64,000 nucleotides of DNA from JAUSIF01 sp040901465 (GCA_040901465.1 JBBDYN010000024.1:82230-146229), one strand, 5' to 3'; positions 1 to 9,770 are shown, counted from the first letter of the stretch. The notes: a model not told the origin generated them from the sequence alone. Made by a program: numbers and translations.

Positions 1-508
1 GCGGCACGCTTTGGCGGCTGACGCCGTGAAATCCGTCGCAGCCGGCAATGAAATCGCATTCGATCTCGGCTTCCTTCCCGTCCTTCTCGTAGCGCACGCG
101 CGGGCGCTTTTCCCCGATGTCGTGCAGGCTCACATCGAGCGCCTCGTAGATCGTCGGCGAGCCGCTCTTGGCGCGCACATCCATGAGATCGCGCGTGATC
201 TCGGTTTGGCCGTAGATCGTCACGGTCTTGCCGGTGAGTTCGCGGAAATCGATGCGATGGCGCGTGCCGCCGAAACAGATCTGCGTGCCCTCATGCACGA
301 GGCCTTCGCCGCGCATGCGCTCGCCGACGCCGAGCTCTTCCAGAAGTTCGACGGTACCCTGCTCGATCACGCCCGCACGGATGCGGCCGAGCACGTAGTC
401 CGCGCTACGTACCTCGACGATGACGTTGTCGATGCCGTGCTTGGTCAGAAGCTGTCCAAGCAGCAGGCCGGCCGGGCCGGCGCCGATGATGGCCACCTGT
501 GTCCGCAT
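1..508 (-). CDS. pobA: 4-hydroxybenzoate 3-monooxygenase, N-terminal part (cut by window edge)
   Basis: FAD-dependent hydroxylase that converts 4-hydroxybenzoate to protocatechuate with NADPH and O2. The ATG is at 508 and about 169 codons are inside the window; the rest lies beyond base 1. The N-terminus has the dinucleotide-binding motif VAIIGAGPAGLLLGQLL, followed by the PobA-typical stretches DYVLGRIRAGVIEQG and GKTVTVYGQTE-like sequence (here GKTVTIYGQTEITRDLM), and a second FAD contact region around CDFIAGCDGFHG. These match the family closely. It reads leftward, 102 bp beyond the RND permease stop on the same strand, and could belong to an aromatic catabolic group outside the window. 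Confidence 0.9.
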   Translation of the reverse strand, partial: MRTQVAIIGAGPAGLLLGQLLTKHGIDNVIVEVRSADYVLGRIRAGVIEQGTVELLEELGVGERMRGEGLVHEGTQICFGGTRHRIDFRELTGKTVTIYGQTEITRDLMDVRAKSGSPTIYEALDVSLHDIGEKRPRVRYEKDGKEAEIECDFIAGCDGFHGVSRQSVP

Positions 509-610
509 CTTGATCCTCGCCGACCCGCATTGGGGCCGCCTGCGATCACTCTAGGAGCGACTCGCACTTTTCGCCATGAACAATAGCGACAAACCCTTGA
601 AGGTCTCGCG

Positions 611-3600
611 CTACTCGGCCGGCGCACGCGACGGCTGCGGCGCCGGTCGGCGGCCGATCCGCGCGAGCCGGCGGCAGACGACGTAGAAAACCGGCGTGAA
701 TACCAGCCCGAAGAAGGTGACGCCGATCATGCCGGCGAATACCGGCGTGCCGAGCGCCTGCCGCAGCTCGGCGCCCGCGCCCGTGGCCCACACGAGCGGC
801 ACGACGCCGAGGATGAAGGCCATCGAGGTCATCACGATCGGACGTAGCCGAAGTTTGGCGGCCTCGACAGCCGCGGACATCGCGTCGCTTCCGCGATCCT
901 CGAGCTGCTTCGCGAATTCCACCATCAGCACCGCGTTGCGCGCGGCGAGCGCGATCAGCACGATGAAACCGACCTGGGTGAGAATATTGTTGTCTTGCGC
1001 GGCGATGATCACACCGGAGATTGCCGCGATCAGGCACATGGGCACAATCAGAATGACGGAAAGCGGCAGCGTCAGGCTCTCGAACTGCGCGGCGAGCACG
1101 AGGAACACGAACACGACCGCGAGCAGGAACGCGAAGATCGCAGTGTTGCCCGCGCGCAATTGCTGGAACGCGAGCGTCGTCCATTCGTAGCTGAATCCGT
1201 CGGGCAGCGTTTCCGCCGCGATCCGCTGCATAAGCTCGATCCCCTGGCCCTGGCTGTAGCCGGGCGCCGCGGCTCCATCGAGCTCGGCGGCGGGATATAG
1301 GTTGTAGCGCGGCACGCGATACGGCCCGGAAATATCGCGCACCGTCGTGAACGAGCCGAGCGGAACCGTCTCGCCCTGCGCATTGCGCACGCGCAGCGCC
1401 AGCACGGCGCGCGGGTCCTGCCGGTATCGATCTTCCGCCTGGGCGATCACGCGATAGCTGCGGCCGAACAGATTGAAGTCGTTCACGTAGGACGAGCCGA
1501 CATAGATTTGCAGCGCCGAGAACACCTCGGAAATATTGACGCCGAGTAGCTGCGCTTTCGTGCGGTCGATGTCGAGATAGAGCTGCGGCGTCGACGTCTC
1601 GAAGAACGAGAACACGTTGGTGATCCCGGCCGTCCGCGACGCGCGGCCAATCATGGCGCGCACCGCCGCTTCCAGTGCCTCCGGACCGCGGCCGGCGCGG
1701 TCCTCCACCATCATGCGGAAGCCGCCGGCATTGCCGATCCCCGGCACCGGCGGCGGCGCCACGACCACGATGAAGGCTTCCTGGATCGATGCGAGTCGTT
1801 GGAATAGCGCGCCCTGAATCGCCGCAGCACCCTTTTGCAGATCGCCGACGCGTTGCTCGAATGGTTCGAGCACCGCGAAGAATGCGCCCGCGTTCGGCGC
1901 GACCGAAAAGCTCGCGCCGGAAAAACCCGCGATATTCACACCGGCAACGACGCCGGGCGTTTTCAACGCGATATCCGCGATCCGCAGCATCACCGCGTTT
2001 GTGCGATCGAGCGAGGCGCCGGACGGAAGCTGAGCCGCCACGATCAGATAGCCGCGGTCGAGTTGCGGGATGAAGCCGAGCGGCGTGCGGCGGAATTCAT
2101 TCAGGCCGACCAAAATTACCGCGACGTAGGCGACCAGCATGATCGTGACGATCCTCACCACCCGGCCGGCGAGCCAGCCATAGGTCTGTGCGAACTTGCC
2201 GTATCCGGCGTTGAAGATGCCGAAGAGAACACGCAGCGGCTGCTCCCAGACCTTTGGCCTGTTCTCCGTATGCGGCCGCAGCACCAGCGCGCACATGGCC
2301 GGCGATAGCGACAGCGAGACGATCAGCGAGATCACCGTGGCGCTCGTGATCGTGAGCGCGAACTGCCGATAAAATTGCCCGGAAATGCCGGTGATGAAGG
2401 CGGCCGGCACGAACACGGCCGCGAGCACGAGCACGATCGCGACGAGCGCCGCGCCCACTTCGTCCATCGTCTTGTGCGCGGCCTCGCGCGGGTTCAGGCC
2501 GCTCCTTATGTTGCGCTCTACGTTCTCGACGACGACGATTGCGTCGTCGACCACGATGCCGATGCAAAGCACGAGCCCGAACAGCGTCAGATTGTTGATC
2601 GTGAAGCCGAAGGCGGTCATCACGAAAAACGTTCCGACCAGTGAAATCGGGATCGCAAGAATGGGAATGACGGCCGCGCGCCACGTCTGCAGGAACAGGA
2701 CGATGACGAGGATGACGAGAATAATCGCCTCCAGTATCGTCCAAACGACCGCGTTCACCGATTCCGCGATGAACTGCGTCGGGTCATAGATGATCTCGTA
2801 TTTCACGCCCGTCGGAAATCGCTGGGAAAGCTCCATCATCGCCGTCCGGATGCCGTTCGCCGTCGCGAGCGCATTCGAGCCGGGCCGCTGGAAGATCGCG
2901 AGCGCCACCGCGGGATCGGTGCTGAGATAGGAGATCGTGCCGTAGTCCTGGGCCGCGAGCTCGATCCGCGCGAAGTCCCGTAACAGCACGACGGCATCCG
3001 GCGTCGTCTTGACGACGATCCTTCCAAATTCGGCCGGTTCCGCGAGGCGCCCTTGCGTCGTCACCGCGATCTGGAATGCGCGCGACTCGCTCACCGGCGG
3101 CTGATTGAGCACTCCGGACGCCACCTGCACGTTCTGGCGCTGCAGCGCCGCCACCACGTCCGTCGCGGTGAGACCGAGCGTCTGCATGCGCTGCGGATCG
3201 AGCCAGACGCGCATCGCATAATCGCGGCTGCCGAACACTGTGATCGAGCCCACGCCGTCGACGCGGGTGAGCACATCCTTGATCTCGAGGTTGGCGTAAT
3301 TCGAGATGTAGAGCATGTCGCGCGAGCGATCGGGCGAAATGAGATGCACGACCATCATCAGGTCGGGCGAGCTCTTGTTCACGAGCACGCCGATATTCCG
3401 CACTTCCGGCGGCAGGCGCGGCTGCGCAATGCCGACGCGGTTCTGCACCTGCACCTGCGCCTGATCGAGATCGGTGCCGATGTCGAACGTGACCGAGATC
3501 GTGAAGCGCCCGTCCGCGGTCGAATTGGAGGACATGTAGATCATGCCCTCGACGCCGTTGATCTGCTCCTCGATTGGCGCCACCACCGTCGTCGCCACGA

Positions 3601-3772
3601 CCTGCGCATTGGCGCCCGGATATTGTCCCGAGATGTTGATGACCGGCGGCGCTATTTCAGGATATTGCGCGACCGGCAATCGGACGTAGCTCACAGCGCC
3701 GAGCAGCGCGATCACGATCGCCACGACGGAGGCGAAGATCGGACGGTCGATGAAGAAATGCGAGATGCGCAT
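611..3772 (-). CDS. RND multidrug efflux permease (HAE1/AcrB family)
   Basis: Inner-membrane proton-driven pump of a tripartite efflux system. At 1053 aa it has the usual family length. It starts MRISHFFIDRPIFA, typical of HAE1 pumps, with a first membrane helix, a large periplasmic porter domain, and the TM4 proton-relay motif VVDDAIVVVENVERN around residue 405. A second periplasmic loop precedes the C-terminal helices (LIALAARNAVLMVEFA). It lies 9 bp after the adaptor gene stop on the same strand, so the two form an operon. No outer-membrane channel gene is adjacent, so a TolC-like partner elsewhere is inferred. The substrate cannot be told from sequence. Confidence 0.95.
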   Translation of the reverse strand: MRISHFFIDRPIFASVVAIVIALLGAVSYVRLPVAQYPEIAPPVINISGQYPGANAQVVATTVVAPIEEQINGVEGMIYMSSNSTADGRFTISVTFDIGTDLDQAQVQVQNRVGIAQPRLPPEVRNIGVLVNKSSPDLMMVVHLISPDRSRDMLYISNYANLEIKDVLTRVDGVGSITVFGSRDYAMRVWLDPQRMQTLGLTATDVVAALQRQNVQVASGVLNQPPVSESRAFQIAVTTQGRLAEPAEFGRIVVKTTPDAVVLLRDFARIELAAQDYGTISYLSTDPAVALAIFQRPGSNALATANGIRTAMMELSQRFPTGVKYEIIYDPTQFIAESVNAVVWTILEAIILVILVIVLFLQTWRAAVIPILAIPISLVGTFFVMTAFGFTINNLTLFGLVLCIGIVVDDAIVVVENVERNIRSGLNPREAAHKTMDEVGAALVAIVLVLAAVFVPAAFITGISGQFYRQFALTITSATVISLIVSLSLSPAMCALVLRPHTENRPKVWEQPLRVLFGIFNAGYGKFAQTYGWLAGRVVRIVTIMLVAYVAVILVGLNEFRRTPLGFIPQLDRGYLIVAAQLPSGASLDRTNAVMLRIADIALKTPGVVAGVNIAGFSGASFSVAPNAGAFFAVLEPFEQRVGDLQKGAAAIQGALFQRLASIQEAFIVVVAPPPVPGIGNAGGFRMMVEDRAGRGPEALEAAVRAMIGRASRTAGITNVFSFFETSTPQLYLDIDRTKAQLLGVNISEVFSALQIYVGSSYVNDFNLFGRSYRVIAQAEDRYRQDPRAVLALRVRNAQGETVPLGSFTTVRDISGPYRVPRYNLYPAAELDGAAAPGYSQGQGIELMQRIAAETLPDGFSYEWTTLAFQQLRAGNTAIFAFLLAVVFVFLVLAAQFESLTLPLSVILIVPMCLIAAISGVIIAAQDNNILTQVGFIVLIALAARNAVLMVEFAKQLEDRGSDAMSAAVEAAKLRLRPIVMTSMAFILGVVPLVWATGAGAELRQALGTPVFAGMIGVTFFGLVFTPVFYVVCRRLARIGRRPAPQPSRAPAE

Positions 3773-3781
3773 GCCCGCGCC

Positions 3782-4978
3782 TCACTTCGCCGCGCGCGGC
3801 GCTCCGTCGGGCGGAGCTGGGGGCTTTTCGCCCGCGGTCACCAGCGTGACCTTGATTCCGGGCCGTGCGCGCACGACCCCGTTCACGATCACCCGGTCGT
3901 TCGGATCGAGGCCCTTCAGGACCACGCGCAGCCCGTCGTCAAGCTCACCAAGGGTTACGTATTTTTGCTTCACCGTGTCGTCGGCGTCGACCACGTAGAC
4001 GAACTTGCGGATCTGCTCGGTGCCGATCGCAGCGTCGGGCACGAGCAGCGCCTCGAACGGCGCCGAGGCCGGCACGCGCGCGCGTGCGAACATGCCGGGC
4101 GTGAACAGGCCGCTCGGATTTGCCACTTGCGCCCGTCCGCGGATGGTACCGGACGACTGATCGATCACGTTGTCGACGAAATCCATCTTGCCCTTGTGGG
4201 TGAAGTCCGCCTCGTCGAGAAGCCGCAGATCGACCTGCATCGTCAGGCCGCGCGACCCGACATTCTTGGCGTCGTCGGCGAGCCGCGTGTAGCGTAGGAA
4301 CGCCGCCTCGTCGAAAGTGAATTCGAAGCGGATCGGATCGACCGAAACGATCGTGGCGAGCAGCGTCGTCTGCGGCAGCGCGCCGCCAATCACGAGATTG
4401 CCCTGCGACACGCGGCGATCGCCGATGCGGCCGTCTCCTGGCGCGCGCAGTTCGGTGAATTCGAGATTGAGCGTGGCAACGCGGACGTTGGCTTCCGCCG
4501 ACTGCGATTGCGCGTCGGCGCCGCGCTTCGCCTGCACGCGCTGCTCATAGATCGCTTCCGAGATCGTCTTGCGCTCGACAAGGTCCTGTGCGCGCGTGAG
4601 ATCGGAGTTCGCGAGATCGAGCTGCGCCCTGGCGCGTTCGAAATCTGCGCGCGCCTGATCGAGTGCCGCCTTGAACGGGCGCTGATCGATCGTGAAGAGA
4701 AGTTGACCCTGCTTGACGAGCTCGCCGTCGGTGAAATGTACAGCGTCGAGATAACCGGAGACGCGCGCGCGGATTTCAACGGAATTGACCGCCACGAACC
4801 GGCCGACATACTCGTCGCGATCCACCACGGTGCGCTTGACCGGCAACGCGACTGTCACCTGCGGAGCCGGCGGCGGTCCCTTTTGCGCGCCTTTTTGCGG
4901 GCCGCTGTCGCCGCACGCGGCGAGCGCCAAGATGAGGAAAGTTCCGGCGCCAAGCCGTAACGAGAGGGAGCGGGTCAT
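3782..4978 (-). CDS. RND efflux periplasmic adaptor lipoprotein (AcrA/MexE-like)
   Basis: Membrane-fusion protein linking the RND permease to an outer-membrane channel; 398 aa. The N-terminus is a lipoprotein signal ending in LALAAC (lipobox Cys at about residue 22), so it is probably lipid-anchored to the inner membrane. Then come the lipoyl halves (EIRARVSGYLDAVHFTDGE and LRAPGDGRIGDRRVSQGNLV) around an alpha-helical hairpin of about residues 95-165, and the beta-barrel and membrane-proximal regions. It is first in the adaptor-permease pair. It starts 72 bp after the murJ stop on the same strand and may be transcribed separately. Confidence 0.94.
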   Translation of the reverse strand: MTRSLSLRLGAGTFLILALAACGDSGPQKGAQKGPPPAPQVTVALPVKRTVVDRDEYVGRFVAVNSVEIRARVSGYLDAVHFTDGELVKQGQLLFTIDQRPFKAALDQARADFERARAQLDLANSDLTRAQDLVERKTISEAIYEQRVQAKRGADAQSQSAEANVRVATLNLEFTELRAPGDGRIGDRRVSQGNLVIGGALPQTTLLATIVSVDPIRFEFTFDEAAFLRYTRLADDAKNVGSRGLTMQVDLRLLDEADFTHKGKMDFVDNVIDQSSGTIRGRAQVANPSGLFTPGMFARARVPASAPFEALLVPDAAIGTEQIRKFVYVVDADDTVKQKYVTLGELDDGLRVVLKGLDPNDRVIVNGVVRARPGIKVTLVTAGEKPPAPPDGAPRAAK

Positions 4979-5050
4979 TTGGGTTGCCTGACGGTGCCGC
5001 AGTGCAATAACGCAAGTCGCCGCCCGAGGGAAATCAGCGAAACGGCTAGG

Positions 5051-6619
5051 TCAATCTGCCGGAGGCCTTTCCGATAGGGCGCCCCGCGCGCCGCCGTCGC
5101 GCATCAATTGTTGCAGCCAATTCCCGCCCATCAGCACAAATACGAGCGCTCCGTAGATCGCTGTACCTGCTGTCAGCAAGAGAAGCAGCAGCGTCTCCTC
5201 GCGCAGGGCGGGAAGCCCGGCGACGAGCGTACTCAGGTATTGCTCGCCTAAATAAAGGGCAACGCCGAGCGCAAGGCCCGCCGCCAATAGACGCAAGGCT
5301 CGCTCGAGCGGCACGCCTGGGCTTTCGAACCCGCGCCGCTTCGCCGCATAGGTCAGGAGCGCGAGATTGATCCACGCGCCGGCGGACGTGGCGAGCGCGA
5401 GCCCCACCTGCGCGAGCGGGCCGACCAATACGATCTTGATCAGGATATTGGCGAACGCCGCAATCAACGCGGCTTTCACCGGCGTCAGCGTATCGCCGCG
5501 CGCATGGAACGGCGCGATGAAGCTCCGCATCAGCACGAACGGAATGAGCCCGGTCGCGTACGCGGCGAGCGTCGCGGCGGCGGCAAGCGCGTCGTCCGCG
5601 GTGAATGCACCGCGTGTGAACAACGCGCGCATGACAAGCTCAGGAATTGCGAGCGCGCCGACAACGAACGGGATCGAAATCAAGAGCGTGAGCTCGATCG
5701 CCCGGCCCTGTGCCGCGGCGGCACCCGCGCGATCGCCGGCCGCGAGCCGTCGCGCCATCTCGGGGAGCAGCACCGTGCCGGCCGCGATGCCGATCACGCC
5801 GATCGGAAGCTGGTTGATGCGGTCCGCATAGTAGAGCGCCGAAAGCGAACCCGCCGGCAGGAAGGTGGCGATGATCGTGTCAGCGAACAGCGCGAGTTGC
5901 ACGCCGCCCGCGCCGACGATCGCGGGCCCGAGCGCTTTCAGAAACTTTCGCGTCGGCTCATCGAGCCGCGGCACCTTCAGTCGAATGCCGAAGCCGCTGC
6001 GCTCTGCATCGGCCGCGACGAAAAGCGCCTGCAAGACGCCCGCCGCCAGCACGCCCCAAGCCGCTGCATGTCCCGCGGTCGGGAACAAGCCTGCCATCAA
6101 AAGCGTGCTGATCATGCAAACGTTGAGCAGCACCGGCGCCGCGGCCGCCGCCGCGAAGCGCTGATTGGCATTGAGCGCGCCGGCGATCAGGCTTTCGAGC
6201 GAAATCAGCGCGAGATAGGGAAACGTAATGCGCGCGAGCGCCACCGCAAGCTCGAAGCGTCCGGGATCGTTGATGAAGCCGGGAGCGAGCAGGCTGACGA
6301 CGTGCGGCGTGAAGGCAAGCGCTACTGCAAGCAGCACAAGTTGCAGCACGACCATCGCCGCTGCGAGCCGGTCGGCGAAGACACGCGCGGCATCGAGCCC
6401 GTCTTGCTCAAGTGTGCGCGCATAGCGCGGCACAAAGGCCGCCGCGAAGGCGCCCTCCGCGAAAATCGCCCGGAAATGATTGGGCAGCCGGAACGCCACC
6501 AGGAACGCGTCGGCAATGGGTCCGGCACCGAGTACGGCAGCCATCACCACGTCGCGCAGGAACCCGGTCATCCTCGAGACCAGCGTCCAGCCGCCGACGG
6601 TCGCAATCCGCCGTATCAT
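5051..6619 (-). CDS. murJ: lipid II flippase MurJ (MviN)
   Basis: Multi-pass MOP-superfamily protein that moves lipid II across the inner membrane for peptidoglycan synthesis. It is 522 aa, close to the usual length. The N-terminal signature SRMTGFLRDVVMAAVLGAG, followed by ADAFLVAFRLPNHFRAIFAEGAF, is diagnostic, and the rest is a series of hydrophobic segments consistent with about 14 helices. It lies 25 bp downstream of the aminotransferase gene on the same strand and appears to be the last gene of the transaldolase-gnnA-gnnB-murJ run. Confidence 0.96.
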   Translation of the reverse strand: MIRRIATVGGWTLVSRMTGFLRDVVMAAVLGAGPIADAFLVAFRLPNHFRAIFAEGAFAAAFVPRYARTLEQDGLDAARVFADRLAAAMVVLQLVLLAVALAFTPHVVSLLAPGFINDPGRFELAVALARITFPYLALISLESLIAGALNANQRFAAAAAAPVLLNVCMISTLLMAGLFPTAGHAAAWGVLAAGVLQALFVAADAERSGFGIRLKVPRLDEPTRKFLKALGPAIVGAGGVQLALFADTIIATFLPAGSLSALYYADRINQLPIGVIGIAAGTVLLPEMARRLAAGDRAGAAAAQGRAIELTLLISIPFVVGALAIPELVMRALFTRGAFTADDALAAAATLAAYATGLIPFVLMRSFIAPFHARGDTLTPVKAALIAAFANILIKIVLVGPLAQVGLALATSAGAWINLALLTYAAKRRGFESPGVPLERALRLLAAGLALGVALYLGEQYLSTLVAGLPALREETLLLLLLTAGTAIYGALVFVLMGGNWLQQLMRDGGARGALSERPPAD

Positions 6620-6644
6620 GGAGACGCCTTAGCGCGAGTCGGCC

Positions 6645-7799
6645 TCACTGCGCGAGCGCGCGCCGTACCGCCGCGATGATGCGATCCTGCACCGGCTCGT
6701 CGAGATAGGCGTGCATGGGCAGGCTGATGACTTCGTCGGCGAGCCGCTCGCTCACCGCGAGGCCTCCATCCACGGAGGGGAAGCCGCGATAGGCCATCTG
6801 GCGGTGCAGAGGCTTCGGATAATAGATCGCGGTTGGTATGCCCTCGGCCTTCAACGCCGCCGCGAGCCCGTCGCGTTTCCCCGGCGCGAGGCGGATCGTG
6901 TATTGCGCCCAGACCGACGTGTACTCGTTCGACGCCTTCGGGACGATCGCGATATCGCCGAGCGCCTCGTTGTAGCGCCGCGCGATCCGATCTCGCGCCT
7001 CGATCTCGTCGGGGAAGATTTTCAGCTTTTCCAGAAGCACAGCCGCCTGGATGGTATCGAGCCGTCCAGTCATGCCGATGCGAACATTATCGTATTTATC
7101 CGTGCCGTTGCCGTGCACGCGCAAACTGCGGATCACATCCGCAAGCGCGTCATCGTCGGTGAAGATCGCCCCGCCGTCGCCGTAGCAGCCCAATGGCTTC
7201 GCCGGGAAGAAGCTCGTGGCGGTCGCGAGTCCGAACGTGCCGAGCGGGCGGCCCTTATACGTCGCGCCGAACGCCTGCGCCGCGTCGTCCAGCACGAAAA
7301 TATTCTCCGCCGCGGCAATCTTCAGGATCACATCGAAGTCCGCCGGCAGGCCGAAGAGATCGACGGGAATCACGGCTTTCGGTCTGAGCCCGAGCTTGCG
7401 GGCGGTCGCCGCGGCGCGCGCCACGCTCGCCGCTTTGAGATTGAACGTCGCCGCATCGACGTCCGCGTATACGGGCGTCGCGCCGAGCAACGCCACCACT
7501 TCGGCCGTCGCGCAAAAGGTGAAGGACGGGCAGATGACTGCGTCGCCCGGACCGATCCCCTTCGCCATCAGCACGAGCTGCAGCGCATCGGTGCCGCTCG
7601 AGCAGGCGATCGCGTGCCGCGCGCCGCAGAATTTTGCCAACTGCGTCTCCAGCTCCTGCACTTCCGGTCCCATGACGAATTGGCAATGCGCGAGCACGCG
7701 GCCGATCGCGTCGTCGAACGACTTCCCGAGCCGGCGGCGCTGGGCCGCGAGATCGATGAACGGGATCGGCGCTGTATCGAGGCGGGCGTGCTGGTTCAT
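6645..7799 (-). CDS. gnnB: DegT/DnrJ/EryC1 sugar aminotransferase, candidate GnnB
   Basis: PLP-dependent nucleotide-sugar aminotransferase of about 384 aa. The family features are PFIDLAAQR at the start, the cofactor region ACSSGTDALQLVLMA, FVLDDAAQAFGA with the PLP-pyridine Asp, and the Schiff-base lysine in SFFPAKPLGCYGDGGAIF. The adjacent Gfo/Idh dehydrogenase 17 bp upstream makes an oxidise-then-aminate pair. In Rhizobiales with 2,3-diamino-2,3-dideoxyglucose lipid A this pair is GnnA/GnnB; the alternative is a WlbA/WbpE pair acting on UDP-GlcNAcA. The ATG at 7799 is chosen; a GTG at 7814 in the same frame is possible. Family is certain, substrate is inferred. Confidence 0.8.
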   Translation of the reverse strand: MNQHARLDTAPIPFIDLAAQRRRLGKSFDDAIGRVLAHCQFVMGPEVQELETQLAKFCGARHAIACSSGTDALQLVLMAKGIGPGDAVICPSFTFCATAEVVALLGATPVYADVDAATFNLKAASVARAAATARKLGLRPKAVIPVDLFGLPADFDVILKIAAAENIFVLDDAAQAFGATYKGRPLGTFGLATATSFFPAKPLGCYGDGGAIFTDDDALADVIRSLRVHGNGTDKYDNVRIGMTGRLDTIQAAVLLEKLKIFPDEIEARDRIARRYNEALGDIAIVPKASNEYTSVWAQYTIRLAPGKRDGLAAALKAEGIPTAIYYPKPLHRQMAYRGFPSVDGGLAVSERLADEVISLPMHAYLDEPVQDRIIAAVRRALAQ

Positions 7800-7816
7800 C
7801 TGCGGCTTACGCACAC

Positions 7817-8809
7817 TTAGCCGACGAGCCGCGCCTTGGGAGCGGCCTCATGCGTGCCGTTGAGGCAGCGGATCGCCACCTCGAGACTCGCCACGCCTTC
7901 TTCTCCGCTGACCGCAGGCGGCGTGCCGGTCCGGATCGCGTCGATGAAGGCGATCAGCTCGGCACGCAACGGCTCGGCGTGGCCCACCGACAGATGCCGC
8001 ATCGAATAGCTCCCGTCCTGCTGGAAGCCGAAGCACTCGGTGACCTGGCGCGTGAGTAGATCGCCGATCACGTATTTTTCCTGGGTCGCGACGTGCACCG
8101 TCCGCGCCTTGAACGGCGTCAGCCAGTTCGTATTGATGTGCGCGAGCACGCCCGAGGCGGTGCGGAATTGCAGTAGCGCGATGTCCTCGCGCGAAGCGCG
8201 CGCGCTCGACAATTGCGGCTGCACCTCGACGATGTCCGATTCCGTGAACCAGCGGATGAGATCGATGTCGTGCACGGCGAGATCGATCACGACGCCGACG
8301 TTCGACATGCGCGGGGGAAACGGACCGACGCGCGTGATCGCGATCGAAAGAATCTGCTCGCCTATAAGCGCCTGCTTGATCGTTTGCACCGACGGATTGA
8401 ACCGCTCGACATGACCGACCATGAGCGTAACACCGGCGCGGCGCGCGGCGGCCACGATCTGCCGCCCCTCCTCGACGCTCGGCGCGATCGGTTTCTCGAC
8501 CAGTACATGCAGGCCGGCGGAGATGCAGTCGAGCGCGATCGGATGATGCAGATGCGTCGGCGCCGCGATCACGGCGGCGTCGATACCGAGACCGATCAGC
8601 GTCTTGTGGTCGGCAACCGCGTCGCAGCCGATCGCGTTGGCGACGAGCATCGCCTGACTGCGGTCGGGATCGGCGAGGCCGACGAGTTCGACATGCGGGA
8701 GCTCGGCGAGCACGCGGGCGTGGTTGTAGCCCATGACGCCGACGCCGATGATTCCTACTCGCACGGAACCCTGGCTCGACGCGTCCCCGCGTTGCGCAAC
8801 GGCGACCAT
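7817..8809 (-). CDS. gnnA: Gfo/Idh/MocA NAD-dependent sugar dehydrogenase, candidate GnnA
   Basis: Oxidoreductase of 330 aa proposed to oxidise the 3-hydroxyl of a UDP-N-acetylhexosamine before transamination by the next gene. The Rossmann motif VGIIGVGVMGYNHARVL is near residue 18, the family signature HVLVEKPIAPS carries the conserved EKP lysine, and the catalytic-domain stretch VVIDLAVHDIDLIRWF has the usual His/Asp arrangement. It is immediately followed on the same strand by the DegT aminotransferase. Assignment to GnnA rather than WlbA rests on the lack of other ManNAc3NAcA genes nearby and on the inferred lineage. Confidence 0.8.
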   Translation of the reverse strand: MVAVAQRGDASSQGSVRVGIIGVGVMGYNHARVLAELPHVELVGLADPDRSQAMLVANAIGCDAVADHKTLIGLGIDAAVIAAPTHLHHPIALDCISAGLHVLVEKPIAPSVEEGRQIVAAARRAGVTLMVGHVERFNPSVQTIKQALIGEQILSIAITRVGPFPPRMSNVGVVIDLAVHDIDLIRWFTESDIVEVQPQLSSARASREDIALLQFRTASGVLAHINTNWLTPFKARTVHVATQEKYVIGDLLTRQVTECFGFQQDGSYSMRHLSVGHAEPLRAELIAFIDAIRTGTPPAVSGEEGVASLEVAIRCLNGTHEAAPKARLVG

Positions 8810-8918
8810 TACGATGACTACCCCCTCACCTGCACGGATTCACTAGCATGCCGCCGATAGCAGTGCGACCGCGCCCGCCGCGTACCCCCGTCACAAATAA
8901 TGTCAATGATTTACAGGG

Positions 8919-9674
8919 CTATTCGGCCGCCGTACGCCGCGCGCCGCTCACCGGCAATATGAGCCCTGCGGCCTGCGTATCGTCGTAGAAGGCCTTCACC
9001 CCGTCGAGCGAAAGCCGCTCTGCGGTCTTAGTTCCAAGTGCCGTGAGCTTCTTCAGAATGTCGGCGGGAGCGGTGATGATGTGGCAGCCCATCTGATCCG
9101 CCTCGATCACGTTCCACACTTCGCGCGTCGACGCCCAAATCACCTCCACCTGCTTCGTCGAGCGCGCGGCTGCGACCGCGGTCTCGACAAGCGGCTTATA
9201 GTCGATGCCGAGATCCGCAAGCCGTCCGGCGAACACCGATGTGATGCCGCCCGGACCGCCCGCGAGTGCGGCGGTCGCTCGCTTCACCTGGTCGACGGTC
9301 GTGATCACCGTCACGTTGATCTTCACGCCTTCGTTCGAGAGCACGCGGATCGCTTCGAGCAGCGATTCGCCCTTAGTGTTGATCACAGGAAGCTTTACGT
9401 AAACATTCTTGCCCCAGGTCGTGATGAGACGCGCCTGCGCCACCATCTCCTCGACATCGTCGGAGATCACCTCGAACGAGATGTGCTTGTCCGGTACCGC
9501 CGCGACCAATTCCCGCGCGTAGGATTCGTAATCCTTCACGCCCGCCTTCTTCAGGAGCGACGGGTTGGTGGTGAAGCCCGCGATATGCTTGAGCTTTGCC
9601 ATCTCGACGATCTGCGCCTTTTCGGCGCCGTCGGTGAAGAGCTTGATCTTGAGCGAAGCGAGCGTGATTGCCAT
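8919..9674 (-). CDS. transaldolase-family protein (TalC/FSA-like)
   Basis: 251-aa TIM-barrel protein of the short transaldolase/fructose-6-phosphate aldolase family. Visible signatures are LFTDGAEKAQI and IAGFTTNPSLLKKAGV near the start, the Schiff-base lysine in NVYVKLPV (about residue 92), KINVTVITTVDQ, and SVFAGRLADLGID in place of the usual SPFVGR. It could interconvert sedoheptulose 7-phosphate with fructose 6-phosphate and erythrose 4-phosphate. Sedoheptulose 7-phosphate is the substrate of GmhA, encoded about 3 kb away, so a supply role for heptose synthesis is a reasonable inference. It is divergent from waaC across 96 bp. Confidence 0.88.
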   Translation of the reverse strand: MAITLASLKIKLFTDGAEKAQIVEMAKLKHIAGFTTNPSLLKKAGVKDYESYARELVAAVPDKHISFEVISDDVEEMVAQARLITTWGKNVYVKLPVINTKGESLLEAIRVLSNEGVKINVTVITTVDQVKRATAALAGGPGGITSVFAGRLADLGIDYKPLVETAVAAARSTKQVEVIWASTREVWNVIEADQMGCHIITAPADILKKLTALGTKTAERLSLDGVKAFYDDTQAAGLILPVSGARRTAAE

Positions 9675-9770
9675 CGCGAATCCGCCTTCGGGTTCAGTGT
9701 GTCAGCTTGCGCGGGAGCCTTCAACCGCCTATGCGGACACGCGACCTAAATCAAGGCGGGCGCGGTTTTC

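Noticed and set aside
11..586. Long plus-strand open frame
   Set aside because: It is antisense to the clear minus-strand pobA gene, which has FAD motifs and the family start.
3053..4297. 414-codon plus-strand open frame across the RND genes
   Set aside because: His/Arg-rich composition typical of an antisense shadow of high-GC genes; the minus-strand RND permease and adaptor explain the region.
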